This document shows, piece by piece, positions 1 through 9,129 of a stretch of 64,000 bases of DNA; within the stretch, counting starts at the first letter, position 1, and each line of letters begins with the position of its first letter. Both the position numbers and the translations under genes were made by a program. The stretch spans positions 62,001 through 126,000 of the forward strand of contig NZ_JACOOZ010000002.1 of assembly GCF_014287775.1 (NCBI RefSeq), written 5' to 3'. The DNA comes from Eubacterium_G segne. GTDB taxonomy: Bacteria > Bacillota > Clostridia > Lachnospirales > Lachnospiraceae. Below the pieces are notes generated by a model. The model did not search any database, had not been told where the DNA came from, and saw only the letters and a list, made by a program, of their open reading frames with translations.

Positions 1-30
1 CCATTTTAGGTATCTTTTCAACCCTAAAAT

Positions 31-77
31 AAATAAAAAAAACGTTATCCGGTATTTTTTTAACACCTGATAACGTT
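31..77 (-). terminator. Intrinsic terminator of lgt
   Basis: A 9-bp inverted repeat (AACGTTATC at 41-49, GATAACGTT at 69-77) lies just after the lgt stop codon. On the minus strand it is followed by a T-rich run (40 down to 31). The other side is also T-rich, so it could work in both directions. Confidence 0.8.
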
Positions 78-106
78 TTCTTTTATTTTACGTTTTATAT
101 TCTGTT

Positions 107-997
107 TTATTCTGCTTTTGCAATTTTTCTTCTTTTTACTATTACCACAATAACAGCCACCGTTGCCACTACTATAGATAATGTCTGGGATACCGGCCAT
201 CCGGTAACTGGCATAATAAGCTGGTCTGTTCTCATTCCTTCAATAACGGCTCTTCCTATGCCATATCCAATTAAGTACCAAAGGATAACCTCCCCATCAA
301 ACTTTTTCTTTCTTCTGAAAATAAGCATTAATACAAGTACAAACAAATTCCATAGGGATTCATATAAAAATGTGGGTTGCACCTGAATATATCCTATTTC
401 ACTTAATGCTTTTCCTCTTAAGGCTTCCATTCCGTTTTTTACCACATCCGGTACCTGGGAAATATCATAGTTTTCGTCAAAATAAATTCGCATTGCCCAT
501 GGATTTTTGTCTCTGGCAACTCCTCCAAATGCTTCTCTGTTAAAAAAGTTTCCCCATCTTCCAATTATCTGACCAAGTATTAATCCTAAAATTGCTGTAT
601 CGCACACCTTAGGGAAAGACATTTTCTTTATTTTGGTGTAAATAAAGCAGGTAAGAATTGCCACAATTACACCACCGTATATTGCAAGTCCCCCTTCACG
701 GATGTTAATTATTTCAGTGGGATGGGCACTGTAATAGCTCCACCTGAATATTACATAATAGGCTCTGGCACCAATAACACTAAACACAATGGCATAAAGG
801 GCGAAATCAATATACTGGTTATAATCCTGCCCTGTTCTTTTTGCCTCATAACATACTATGGCAATTCCTGCTAACATTCCCAAAGCTATAATACAGCCGT
901 AAAATGCTATATCAAAGCCAAAAACCGAAAAGGATTTGGGCAGATGCTCTATATTTATATGTAAATTAGGAAATTGTATTGTTGTAGATAATATCAT
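107..997 (-). CDS. lgt: Prolipoprotein diacylglyceryl transferase
   Basis: Lgt moves a diacylglyceryl group from phosphatidylglycerol to the lipobox cysteine of prolipoproteins in the cytoplasmic membrane, the first step of lipoprotein maturation. The 296-residue protein has the family signature GRWGNFFNREAFG at residues 146-158, which contains the conserved Arg and Glu of the active site. It also has the EGGLAIYGG loop near 101-109 and the C-terminal QPTFLYESLWNL motif, with about seven hydrophobic segments. Length is normal for the family. A GGAGG ribosome-binding site precedes the ATG. The gene is alone on its strand, divergent from ychF, and ends at a clear terminator. Confidence 0.97.
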   Translation of the reverse strand: MILSTTIQFPNLHINIEHLPKSFSVFGFDIAFYGCIIALGMLAGIAIVCYEAKRTGQDYNQYIDFALYAIVFSVIGARAYYVIFRWSYYSAHPTEIINIREGGLAIYGGVIVAILTCFIYTKIKKMSFPKVCDTAILGLILGQIIGRWGNFFNREAFGGVARDKNPWAMRIYFDENYDISQVPDVVKNGMEALRGKALSEIGYIQVQPTFLYESLWNLFVLVLMLIFRRKKKFDGEVILWYLIGYGIGRAVIEGMRTDQLIMPVTGWPVSQTLSIVVATVAVIVVIVKRRKIAKAE

Positions 998-1075
998 TTT
1001 ATATTGCCTCCGGATTTTCCATTATTTTCTCTCATTATAATTTAACAATATTTTTGATTTTATTCAACCCTATCA

Positions 1076-1104
1076 TTGCCCCTGTCCCTAAAATATGTTA
1101 AACT
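1076..1104 (+). promoter_or_regulatory. Predicted promoter of ychF
   Basis: TTGCCC (1076-1081) and TAAACT (1099-1104) are separated by 17 bp. A TG one base before the -10 makes it an extended -10. The leader of about 30 nt begins with the small inverted repeat TTTGGT-ATT-ACCAAA. Both hexamers match the consensus at only 4 of 6 bases, so this is moderate evidence. Confidence 0.5.
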
Positions 1105-1140
1105 ATCTTTTGGTATTACCAAAGATTGGAGGATTATAAT

Positions 1141-2238
1141 ATGAAATTAGGTATAGTTGGCCTTCCTAATGTAGGCAAAAGTACTTTATTTAATTCATTA
1201 ACTAAAGCGGGGGCTGAATCAGCCAATTACCCGTTTTGTACAATAGACCCTAACGTAGGCGTAGTTGCAGTTCCTGATGAGAGACTTGACAAACTTACTG
1301 AATTATATAATTCAGCTAAAACTACTCCTGCCGTTATTGAGTTTGTAGACATAGCCGGATTGGTTAAAGGTGCGTCAAAGGGTGAAGGACTTGGTAACCA
1401 GTTTCTTGCTAACATCAGGGAAGTTGATGCCATTGTACATGTAGTAAGATGTTTTGAGGATACCAATGTTATTCATGTTGACGGAAGCGTTGACCCTTTA
1501 AGAGACATTGAAACTATTAATCTTGAGCTTATCTTTTCAGATGTGGAAATTTTAGAAAGACGTATTGCCAAAACAACCCGTGGTGCAAGAAATGATAAAA
1601 TGCTTGCTAAGGAACTTGATTTCCAGCAACGTATGAAGGCATTTCTTGAAGATGGAAATTTAGCCATTAAATATGAAATCGATGATGAAGATGAGCAAGC
1701 ATGGATGGCTGAATACAATCTTCTTACAGCAAAGCCGGTTATTTTTGCAGCTAATGTTTCTGAAGAGGATTTAGCAGATGACGGTGCTTCTAATCCTCAC
1801 GTTGCAGCAGTTAGAAAATATGCAGCCGAAAACAATTCTGAGGTTTTTGTTATTAGTGCTGAAATTGAACAGGAAATTGCAGAATTAGATGATGATGAAA
1901 AACAGATGTTTTTAGAGGATTTGGGAATTAAGGAATCCGGCCTTGATAAATTAATTAAAGCCAGCTATTCACTTCTTGGTTTAATTAGTTATCTTACAGC
2001 AGGAGAAACTGAAACAAGAGCCTGGACTATTACCAAGGGTACTAAGGCACCTCAGGCAGCAGGAAAAATCCACAGCGATTTTGAGCGTGGCTTTATCTGT
2101 GCAGAAGTTGTAAGCTACGATGACTTAATGGCATGCGGTAGCTATAAAGACGCTAAGGAAAAAGGTCTTGTAGGACTTCAGGGAAAAGATTATGTAGTTA
2201 AAGACGGAGATGTAATTCTCTTTAGATTTAACGTTTAA
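1141..2238 (+). CDS. ychF: Redox-regulated ATPase YchF (Obg family, TRAFAC class)
   Basis: YchF is a universally conserved P-loop ATPase that binds ribosomes and prefers ATP over GTP. The N-terminus carries the P-loop GLPNVGKST (about residues 7-15), followed by the DIAGLVKGASKGEGLGNQFL G3 region and, in place of NKxD, the ANVSEED motif typical of YchF. The C-terminal TGS-like domain ends in YVVKDGDVILFRFNV, as in the family. An upstream TTG extends the frame by five codons, but it overlaps the GGAGG ribosome-binding site at 1128-1132, so I place the start at the ATG at 1141 (365 aa). It is one of only two plus-strand genes here. Confidence 0.97.
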   Translation: MKLGIVGLPNVGKSTLFNSLTKAGAESANYPFCTIDPNVGVVAVPDERLDKLTELYNSAKTTPAVIEFVDIAGLVKGASKGEGLGNQFLANIREVDAIVHVVRCFEDTNVIHVDGSVDPLRDIETINLELIFSDVEILERRIAKTTRGARNDKMLAKELDFQQRMKAFLEDGNLAIKYEIDDEDEQAWMAEYNLLTAKPVIFAANVSEEDLADDGASNPHVAAVRKYAAENNSEVFVISAEIEQEIAELDDDEKQMFLEDLGIKESGLDKLIKASYSLLGLISYLTAGETETRAWTITKGTKAPQAAGKIHSDFERGFICAEVVSYDDLMACGSYKDAKEKGLVGLQGKDYVVKDGDVILFRFNV

Positions 2239-2254
2239 AATATTTTTGCGTTAT

Positions 2255-2303
2255 AAAAGATGCTGTTACCTTTAAATTTTAATTAAGGGTAACAGCATCT
2301 TTT
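2255..2303. terminator. Bidirectional terminator between convergent ychF and rpe
   Basis: A long inverted repeat pairs AAGATGCTGTTACC (from about 2257) with GGTAACAGCATCTT (to about 2302). A T run follows on the plus strand (2299-2305) and a shorter one on the minus strand. It sits between the convergent stop codons of ychF and rpe and can serve both. Confidence 0.9.
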
Positions 2304-2323
2304 TTATTATGTTTTTTTGTTTT

Positions 2324-2983
2324 TTATTCAAAGCTAATAAACTTATTTTTAAATACTTCTATATTCTTTTCCACATCTCCCTTATATACAGCAGAGCCTG
2401 CTACAATTACATTTGCTCCTGCATCAAGAGGTATACATACATTTTCCGTATTTACTCCACCATCTACCTGAATCAAGGTATCTAACCTGTATTCATTTAC
2501 TATGGCATTTACTATTTCAACCTTTTCCGTACATTCATCTATATAAGACTGACCTCCAAAGCCCGGATGAACAGTCATAATAAGTATCATATCCACCTTA
2601 TTAATGTAAGGAACAATGTCATCAACGGGAGTTTCCGGATTACATGCCAGTCCTGCCTTGATTCCTAACTTATGAATTTCATCAATGGTTTTTTCCACAT
2701 CCTCACATGCCTCCACATGAACAGTAACCATGTCTGCTCCTGCCTCTTTAAACTGCTGTAAGTAACGTATTGGTTCCTCAATCATAAGATGTACGTCAAA
2801 AAATTTATTAGTTAGACCTCTTATGGCTTTGATTACAGGCATTCCAAAGGAAATGTTTGGCACAAACATACCATCCATTACATCTATGTGAATCCAGTCA
2901 CAGCCTGCCTTGTCTATTCTTACTACATCTTCTCCTAACTTTGCAAAATCCGCTGATAAAATTGACGGTGCTAATTTAATCAT
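2324..2983 (-). CDS. rpe: Ribulose-phosphate 3-epimerase
   Basis: Rpe interconverts ribulose 5-phosphate and xylulose 5-phosphate in the pentose phosphate pathway (cytosolic TIM barrel). Seen in the 219 residues: LAPSILSADF at the N-terminus, HIDVMDGMFVPNISFG with the metal-binding His and Asp, HLMIEEP, VHPGFGGQ, and the phosphate-binding VDGGVN loop with the second catalytic Asp. The start codon lies inside the end of rsgA (8-bp overlap), indicating translational coupling. The rsgA-rpe order is common in Firmicutes. Confidence 0.97.
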   Translation of the reverse strand: MIKLAPSILSADFAKLGEDVVRIDKAGCDWIHIDVMDGMFVPNISFGMPVIKAIRGLTNKFFDVHLMIEEPIRYLQQFKEAGADMVTVHVEACEDVEKTIDEIHKLGIKAGLACNPETPVDDIVPYINKVDMILIMTVHPGFGGQSYIDECTEKVEIVNAIVNEYRLDTLIQVDGGVNTENVCIPLDAGANVIVAGSAVYKGDVEKNIEVFKNKFISFE

Positions 2984-3887
2984 AACGCCTCTCCTTTTCC
3001 TTTAATTCATTGTACATTAATTTATAGTTTTCATATCTGCTTTCATCTATATGTCCACCGGCTAAAGCCTCCTTTACGGCACAATCCGGTTCGCTAATAT
3101 GGGCACATCCCACAAACCTGCATTTATCCTTATACTTTTCAAATTCACCATAACAGTCCTCAAGACTTTCCTTAGTCATTCCCGGAACATATAATGAGCT
3201 AAATCCCGGTGTATCAAAAATATAAGTATCGTCACCTACATAGAATATTTCAGAATGTCTTGTGGTATGCTTTCCACGTCCTATTTTTCTGCTTACACTA
3301 CCTGTTTCCATTTTGTAATCCTTCGTTAAGGCATTAAGCATAGATGACTTTCCAACTCCTGAAGGGCCGGCAAAAACAGTACTTTTATTTTTTAAAAGCT
3401 CCATTATGCTTTCCACACCTTTTTCTTCCGTGGCACTGGCAAACATCACCTTATACCCTGCTTTTGAATATATACTGTCTAGCTCATTCATGAAATCTTC
3501 GTCTGATATATCCATCTTATTAAAGCAAATTATGGTGTCTATATTCTGATATTCCATCATAACAAGAAATTTATCTAACAGATTAAGGTTAGGATCCGGC
3601 TTTTTTAATGCAAAAATAATCATTGCCTGGTCAATATTTGCCACGGCCGGTCTTATAAGCTCGTTTTTTCTGTCACATATTTCAATTATATTGCCCTTTT
3701 TCTCTTCCTGATTAATAATGTCCATAACAACATTATCACCTACTAAAGGCTTTATATTTTTATTTCTAAATGCACCTTTTGCCTTGCACTCATAAACATC
3801 ACCGTTTTCAATGCAAACATAATAAAATCCGGCTATTCCTTTTACAATTTTTCCTGACACCTGATGTCTATTGTTTTGATTTTCCAA
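2976..3887 (-). CDS. rsgA: Ribosome small subunit-dependent GTPase A (YloQ)
   Basis: RsgA is a late-stage 30S assembly factor whose GTPase is stimulated by the small subunit. The 303-residue protein shows the circularly permuted GTPase order: G4 NKMD at 123-126, G5 SAT at 151-153, then the P-loop GPSGVGKSS at 174-182 and G3 DTPG at 225-228. An OB-fold precedes this. After it comes a zinc knuckle with Cys256, Cys261, His263 and Cys269. It lies directly downstream of prkC, the usual order, but a hairpin separates the two, which may lower its expression relative to the kinase. Confidence 0.97.
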   Translation of the reverse strand: MENQNNRHQVSGKIVKGIAGFYYVCIENGDVYECKAKGAFRNKNIKPLVGDNVVMDIINQEEKKGNIIEICDRKNELIRPAVANIDQAMIIFALKKPDPNLNLLDKFLVMMEYQNIDTIICFNKMDISDEDFMNELDSIYSKAGYKVMFASATEEKGVESIMELLKNKSTVFAGPSGVGKSSMLNALTKDYKMETGSVSRKIGRGKHTTRHSEIFYVGDDTYIFDTPGFSSLYVPGMTKESLEDCYGEFEKYKDKCRFVGCAHISEPDCAVKEALAGGHIDESRYENYKLMYNELKEKERRYD

Positions 3888-3908
3888 CTTATACTTCCTT
3901 TAACCATC

Positions 3909-3940
3909 AAAAGAGCTGTAGCTACTGCTTCAGCTCTTTT
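3909..3940 (-). terminator. Attenuator-like hairpin between prkC and rsgA
   Basis: A perfect 10-bp inverted repeat (AAAAGAGCTG at 3909-3918, CAGCTCTTTT at 3931-3940) is followed on the minus strand by the short run TTTT and then GATGG. It probably acts as a partial terminator inside the operon, giving less rsgA-rpe than prkC transcript. Confidence 0.55.
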
Positions 3941-3952
3941 ATATTCTTTATA

Positions 3953-5962
3953 TTATTTTAACTTAACTGTTCCGGTATGAATAACCTGACCGTTTACCAT
4001 AAGTTCAATGGTAGCCTTGCCCTTCTTATCTCCTGTAAGCTCTATTGTGTAATCTCCAGGCCACGTTGAAACATCTGCATACTTAGGATCAACCTTTTGT
4101 AATACACCGTCAAGTGCCACATTAACAACACCTTCAGTTATAGGATTTCCGTCTGCATCATGTAAATCCTCCAGGGCGAAAGTATAGCTTCCTGTATATT
4201 TCGGTGCATCTTCCGAGCCTTTACTTACCACAAGACCTATGGTTCCACCAAGAGGCATCTGATGACCTGACTTAACAGTCTGCCTTATTACATAACCTTT
4301 CTTTACAGTGTCGCTATATTCTTCACTTACATTTCCAATTTCAAATCCACTAGATGATATTTTCTGCTGTGCTTTTGCCAGTTTCATATTAACAAGACTT
4401 GGAACTGTTGCCGTTTTTTCTTCACTTTCCTGACTTCCACGGCTAACTACCAACTTAACAATATCTTTCTTATTAACAGATGCATTTTCTGTTGGTGAAC
4501 AGGAAATAACAGTACCAATGGTATTTCCACTAAATTCGTATGTTATTTCATATTTTAATCCTACACTGTCTAATTTAGAAATGGCACTGTCTAAATCAGA
4601 TCTACTTATACCTGCAGGAACCTGTATTCTTTCAGGACCTTTGCTGACAATAAGCTTAACAGTTATATTTTTATTAACTACACTGCCCGGTGCCTCAGAC
4701 TGATTAACAATCTGGTCTGCCGCATAAACATCACTATATACATAATTTGAGTCATACTCAAATCCAAGACTCTTTTCATTAAGAGCTTTTTCAGCTTCAT
4801 CAGAAGACATACCAAGAACATTTGGCACAACCGTCTTTCTTGGGTCAATAGTCTGGATTTCATCTCCTGACATATCCTTTGGAAGCTTTATGCTGTTATC
4901 ACTTAATACCACCGTCAAAATAACAGCCACTACCATTAATGCCGCAATACCTGCTATTACACCACCTATAGTTACGGCTTTGTCCATTTTAGGCGACATG
5001 GCATCAATATCATCCACGTCCTCTTCCGGTTTCTCCGGGCTTGTTTTTCCGGCTCCTTTTCTTATCTGATTAATCTCCTCATCAGTAATCATAACTGTGG
5101 TTCCTATAGGTCTTGTAGCATCAATCTGTACAAAATCCACATCCGGTTCCGTAAGAGCCCTCTTTAAATCTGCTATAAGAAGAGAAATTTTCGGATATCT
5201 CTTGTCTGATTTATTTTGTGTACATTTTAAAATAATTTTTTCAATGCTTACCGGTGCCTGAGGAATATATTCCCTGATACTTGGCACTGAATTCTGAATG
5301 TGTTTTAAGGCAATGGTAACAGTAGATTCTCCATCAAAAGGAACCTTGCCTGTAATCATTTCAAACATTGTTATTCCAAGAGAATAAATATCGCTTTTTT
5401 CGTCAACGTACTTTCCTCCTGCCTGTTCCGGTGAAATGTAATGAACTGAACCCATTGCATTTCCGTTAATGGTATTGGAACTTGTAGCCCTTGCAATACC
5501 AAAATCCGTAACCTTAACCTTTCCCTCTCTTGAAATCATTATATTCTGAGGTTTAATATCCCTGTGAACAATCTGATTATTGTGGGCACACTCTATTCCA
5601 TTGGCAATCTGAATGGCAATGCTTATGGTTTCCCTTGCAGAAAGTCTGCCTTTCTTCTGTATATAACTTTTAAGGGTAATTCCCTCTATTAATTCCATAA
5701 CTATGTAATATAGTCCGTTGTCTTCACCTACATCATATACATTTACAATATTTGGGTGAATAAGACTTGCCGCAGACTGGGCCTCTACCCTGAATTTTGA
5801 TACAAAATTCTTATCTTTGCTGTATTCCTTTTTTAATACTTTTATAGCTACATTTCTATTTAATTTATGATCCTTGGCTTTGTAAACATCAGACATACCG
5901 CCTGCACCTACTCTGCCTATAATTTCATAACGGTTATTAATAAAATTACCTTTTTCTAACAT
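3953..5962 (-). CDS. prkC: PASTA-domain serine/threonine protein kinase (PrkC/Stk1/PknB)
   Basis: This is a transmembrane Hanks-type kinase that senses muropeptides or lipid II and phosphorylates cell-wall and translation proteins. Seen: a glycine loop GAGGMSDVYKA at 19-29, catalytic Lys41, HRDIKPQN with Asp135, DFG with Asp153, and an activation loop running to SPEQ. The juxtamembrane region has TRPIGTTVMIT, and a single membrane segment spans about 330-354. Three PASTA repeats follow (about 377-442, 445-508, 517-581). An extra C-terminal extracellular domain of about 80 residues resembles an Ig-like fold. It lies 3 nt after its cognate phosphatase, the standard arrangement, so the two are co-expressed. 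Confidence 0.96.
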   Translation of the reverse strand: MLEKGNFINNRYEIIGRVGAGGMSDVYKAKDHKLNRNVAIKVLKKEYSKDKNFVSKFRVEAQSAASLIHPNIVNVYDVGEDNGLYYIVMELIEGITLKSYIQKKGRLSARETISIAIQIANGIECAHNNQIVHRDIKPQNIMISREGKVKVTDFGIARATSSNTINGNAMGSVHYISPEQAGGKYVDEKSDIYSLGITMFEMITGKVPFDGESTVTIALKHIQNSVPSIREYIPQAPVSIEKIILKCTQNKSDKRYPKISLLIADLKRALTEPDVDFVQIDATRPIGTTVMITDEEINQIRKGAGKTSPEKPEEDVDDIDAMSPKMDKAVTIGGVIAGIAALMVVAVILTVVLSDNSIKLPKDMSGDEIQTIDPRKTVVPNVLGMSSDEAEKALNEKSLGFEYDSNYVYSDVYAADQIVNQSEAPGSVVNKNITVKLIVSKGPERIQVPAGISRSDLDSAISKLDSVGLKYEITYEFSGNTIGTVISCSPTENASVNKKDIVKLVVSRGSQESEEKTATVPSLVNMKLAKAQQKISSSGFEIGNVSEEYSDTVKKGYVIRQTVKSGHQMPLGGTIGLVVSKGSEDAPKYTGSYTFALEDLHDADGNPITEGVVNVALDGVLQKVDPKYADVSTWPGDYTIELTGDKKGKATIELMVNGQVIHTGTVKLK

Positions 5963-5965
5963 GCT

Positions 5966-6721
5966 CTACTCCTCGCCAATTTCAGGTTCTATCAGAATCG
6001 CTGATATATTATCTTTTCCGCCGTTCTCATTTGCCTGTTTAATCAGTTCACGGACTGCATCCTCAATGCTGTCATTATCTTTTACAATTTTCTTTATGTC
6101 ATAGTCCTCCACCATATTTGTAAGTCCGTCTGAACATAAAAGCAACTTGTCACCATTTTCCACTTCTATTTCAAAAATGTCCGGAGTGGATGTTTTGTCA
6201 TCTGCCACTCCTATAGCTTTGGTAATAACATTTTTCTTGTAATGAGTTCTTGCTTCTTCTCTTTCTAAAACACCCATTCTAACCATATCTTCCACCAGTG
6301 AATGGTCTCTTGTAATCTGCCTTATGTCTCTTCCTATCAAATAGAGCCTGCTGTCTCCAACATTTGCAATATAAACATGATTCTCAACTAATGAGGCTGC
6401 AACAAAGGTGGTTCCCATACCACTGTAATCTCTGTTGGAATTTGCCATATCAAATATATCTTTATTTACTGAAATAATTCCCGCATCTAATATGTTGGCA
6501 GGATCTGACATATGGGTAGTGCAGGCATATTTTACAAATCTTTCAATGGCTTCCCTTGAAGCCACGTCTCCTGCCTTATGCCCCCCCATACCATCTGCAA
6601 CAATAAAAAGGTTAGGGAGCTTTCCTATTGGTTGTGTAGATACAAAAATACTATCCTGATTAATAGTTCTCATTAAACCTACATCAGTTTTTCCAAATGC
6701 ATTAATTTTAATATCTGCCAA
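5966..6721 (-). CDS. stp: PP2C-family Ser/Thr phosphatase (Stp/PrpC)
   Basis: This is a metal-dependent phosphatase that reverses PrkC phosphorylation in the cytoplasm. The 251-residue protein has the PP2C metal-binding motifs in order: NQDSIF with Asp23, VADGMGGH with Asp43, GDSRLYL, CSDGLTNMV and GGKDNISAILI. There is no membrane segment or extra domain. The gene lies between rlmN and prkC with 3 nt to the kinase. The symbol stp (B. subtilis prpC) is given by synteny and motif content. Confidence 0.95.
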   Translation of the reverse strand: MADIKINAFGKTDVGLMRTINQDSIFVSTQPIGKLPNLFIVADGMGGHKAGDVASREAIERFVKYACTTHMSDPANILDAGIISVNKDIFDMANSNRDYSGMGTTFVAASLVENHVYIANVGDSRLYLIGRDIRQITRDHSLVEDMVRMGVLEREEARTHYKKNVITKAIGVADDKTSTPDIFEIEVENGDKLLLCSDGLTNMVEDYDIKKIVKDNDSIEDAVRELIKQANENGGKDNISAILIEPEIGEE

Positions 6722-6736
6722 TGATTTTCCTCCCTT

Positions 6737-7789
6737 CTAATCCTTTAATATTTTTCCGGACATAACCTCATTTCTAAGCTGTCCGCACGCTCCGTTAATG
6801 TCTCTGCCCATTTCTCTTCTTATAGTAACATTTATCTTATTTTTTTCAAGTATTGATTTAAAATGTTGTACCGCAGCTTTATCCGGCTGGGTCATTTTCC
6901 TTTCTTTAATGGGATTTACAGGAATAAGATTAACGTGGCAGTTTATTCCCTTAACAAGACCTACCAGTTTAAGGGCTTCCTCCGTATTGTCATTTACTCC
7001 TGCAACTAAACTATACTCAAAAGTAATTCTTCTTTTAGTTTTGTTAAAGTAATAAACGCAGGCATCTAAAATTTCATTTATTGAATATTTGTATGCTATA
7101 GGCATTAACTTCTTTCTTGTTTCATCATCTGATGCATGAAGGGAAAGTGCCAATGTAATCTGCGGATGCATATCTGCTAAACGTTTTATGTTAGGCACTA
7201 TTCCACAGGTTGAAAGAGTTATGTTTCTCTGACTTAAATTCTTTCCGTTTTCGTCTGTAATCATTTCAATAAATTTTGTTACATTATCAAAATTATCCAA
7301 AGGCTCACCACTGCCCATTAAAACAATGTTAGATACCTTTTCATTTATGTCTCTTTCAATGGAATAAATTTCATCAAGCATCTCTGACGGAGTCAGGTTT
7401 CTGTCTAATCCCTTAAGGGTTGAAGCACAAAACTTACATCCCATACGGCATCCTGACTGGGTAGATATACATACTGAATTGCCATGATGATAACGCATCA
7501 GAACACTTTCAATAACAGAACCGCCTTTTATTTCTGATATGTATTTTCTTGTGCCGTCAATTTTTGAAACTAAAACCTGTATCTGATTTACATTTCTTAT
7601 TTCATATTCCCTGCTTAACTTCTCCCTTAAGCTTTTGGAAATATTAGTCATTTCATCAAAGCTTCTTACGGTTTCCACGTGAAGCCATCTGTATATCTGA
7701 CCTGCCCGAAAGGGCTTTTCACCCATTTTCGTTAATTCTTCTTTTAATTCTTTTAAATTATATGACTTAATATCTTTTAATTCACTCAT
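6737..7789 (-). CDS. rlmN: Dual-specificity 23S rRNA/tRNA adenine C2-methyltransferase RlmN
   Basis: RlmN is a radical-SAM enzyme that methylates A2503 of 23S rRNA and A37 of some tRNAs. The radical-SAM cluster motif is CRMGCKFC with Cys114, Cys118 and Cys121. The second catalytic cysteine is in the C-terminal GACGQL motif (about residue 335). MGSGEPLDN and the SLHA segment are also present. Length (350 aa) is typical. The ATG overlaps the rsmB stop by 4 bp (ATGA type), showing translational coupling. Confidence 0.97.
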   Translation of the reverse strand: MSELKDIKSYNLKELKEELTKMGEKPFRAGQIYRWLHVETVRSFDEMTNISKSLREKLSREYEIRNVNQIQVLVSKIDGTRKYISEIKGGSVIESVLMRYHHGNSVCISTQSGCRMGCKFCASTLKGLDRNLTPSEMLDEIYSIERDINEKVSNIVLMGSGEPLDNFDNVTKFIEMITDENGKNLSQRNITLSTCGIVPNIKRLADMHPQITLALSLHASDDETRKKLMPIAYKYSINEILDACVYYFNKTKRRITFEYSLVAGVNDNTEEALKLVGLVKGINCHVNLIPVNPIKERKMTQPDKAAVQHFKSILEKNKINVTIRREMGRDINGACGQLRNEVMSGKILKD

Positions 7790-9129
7790 ATTTTCTTAAA
7801 TGCTGATACGAAAAAACCATCCATACCATATTCTCCCGGATAAATTTGTACATAACCCTTATCTCCGCCCAGTTGCTTTGGTAAAATGCCTGCAAGAGAA
7901 ACCGGGGTAAGGGGGAGATTTTCCGTTATCCACCTTACATTTTCATCATTTTCATATTTATTAACGGTACAGGTCGAAAAAACCAGTGTCCCGCCTTTTT
8001 TTAAATATTTACATGACACCTGCAAAATCTGTCTCTGTAATTTAACAAGTTCCTTTATTTGTGCTAATGACACATTGTATTTTATGTCATTTTTCTTTCC
8101 CATAACTCCAAGACCTGAGCAGGGCAAATCCGCCATTACCACATCAGCAGCTTCTATGGATTTTTCATCTAAGACTGTTGCATCCATCACGGTTGTTTTA
8201 ATATTTTTATAACCCATCCGTGATATATTTTCATTTATCAGGCTAATTTTATATGGTGTTAAATCCCTTGAGTCAACCATTCCTGTCTGCCCCATAATAT
8301 CAGCCATATGCATGGTTTTTCCACCGGGAGCTGCACATACATCTATAATGTAATCACCTTTTTTAGGATTGGCACTAAGTCCCGCCATCATGGAGCTTAA
8401 ATCCTGAACTGTAATCATTCCCTTTGAAAAAGCCTCTAAGCTGTTTAAATTATCGTAACCCCAAATTAATAATGCCTTGTCATATAGTGGGCTTTTTTCC
8501 ACCTTAACACCACCGTTTTCTAAGATGCTTATTACTTCTTCCACTGTAGCCCTGCCGGTGTTTACCCTTACTGTGGTTCTTCTGTCAGAATATATGGAGG
8601 TAAGCATTTCCTTTGTTTTATTAATGCCATATTCCTGTATCCATAATTTAATTATCCATTCCGGCATGGAATAATTCACTGAAAGTTTTTTTTCCTCATT
8701 AACAGGATATTTAATATCCTCTATATTTCTTGCAATATTTCTAAGAACTCCGTTTACAAAGCCCTTAAGTCCCGAAAATTTTCTTTTTGCCACTAACTTT
8801 ACCGCTTCATTACACACTGCCGAAACCGGAACTGATTTCATATACTTTAACTGATAAACAGAAAGTCTAAGTATATTTCTTATAACCGGCTTCATTTTTT
8901 TAACAGGTGTTTTTGAATAAATGTTTATAATATAATCAAGTTCAATTTGTCTCTCTAATGTTCCCTGAAATAATCTGGTAATAAATGCTCTTGTCTGTTT
9001 ATCAATGTCCTGATACCCGTCTAGTGTATTTTTAAGCACTATATGACTTTTTTCACCATTTTCAGTTTTTTCAAGCATTGTTAATACCACATTTCTTGAA
9101 TTAACATTACATGAGACATTTTTAGTCAT
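7786..9129 (-). CDS. rsmB: 16S rRNA (cytosine-967-C5)-methyltransferase RsmB
   Basis: RsmB makes m5C967 in 16S rRNA. An N-terminal NusB-like RNA-binding domain (about 1-140) is followed by a Rossmann methyltransferase domain with CAAPGGKTMHMAD (SAM binding), ADLPCSGLGV and FSTCTV, the last two carrying the two catalytic cysteines. An in-frame TTG five codons upstream overlaps the GGAGGAA ribosome-binding site, so I place the start at the ATG at 9129 (447 aa). That leaves an 8-bp overlap with the peptidase gene upstream. It is followed by the second ribosome methylase, rlmN. Confidence 0.96.
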   Translation of the reverse strand: MTKNVSCNVNSRNVVLTMLEKTENGEKSHIVLKNTLDGYQDIDKQTRAFITRLFQGTLERQIELDYIINIYSKTPVKKMKPVIRNILRLSVYQLKYMKSVPVSAVCNEAVKLVAKRKFSGLKGFVNGVLRNIARNIEDIKYPVNEEKKLSVNYSMPEWIIKLWIQEYGINKTKEMLTSIYSDRRTTVRVNTGRATVEEVISILENGGVKVEKSPLYDKALLIWGYDNLNSLEAFSKGMITVQDLSSMMAGLSANPKKGDYIIDVCAAPGGKTMHMADIMGQTGMVDSRDLTPYKISLINENISRMGYKNIKTTVMDATVLDEKSIEAADVVMADLPCSGLGVMGKKNDIKYNVSLAQIKELVKLQRQILQVSCKYLKKGGTLVFSTCTVNKYENDENVRWITENLPLTPVSLAGILPKQLGGDKGYVQIYPGEYGMDGFFVSAFKKI

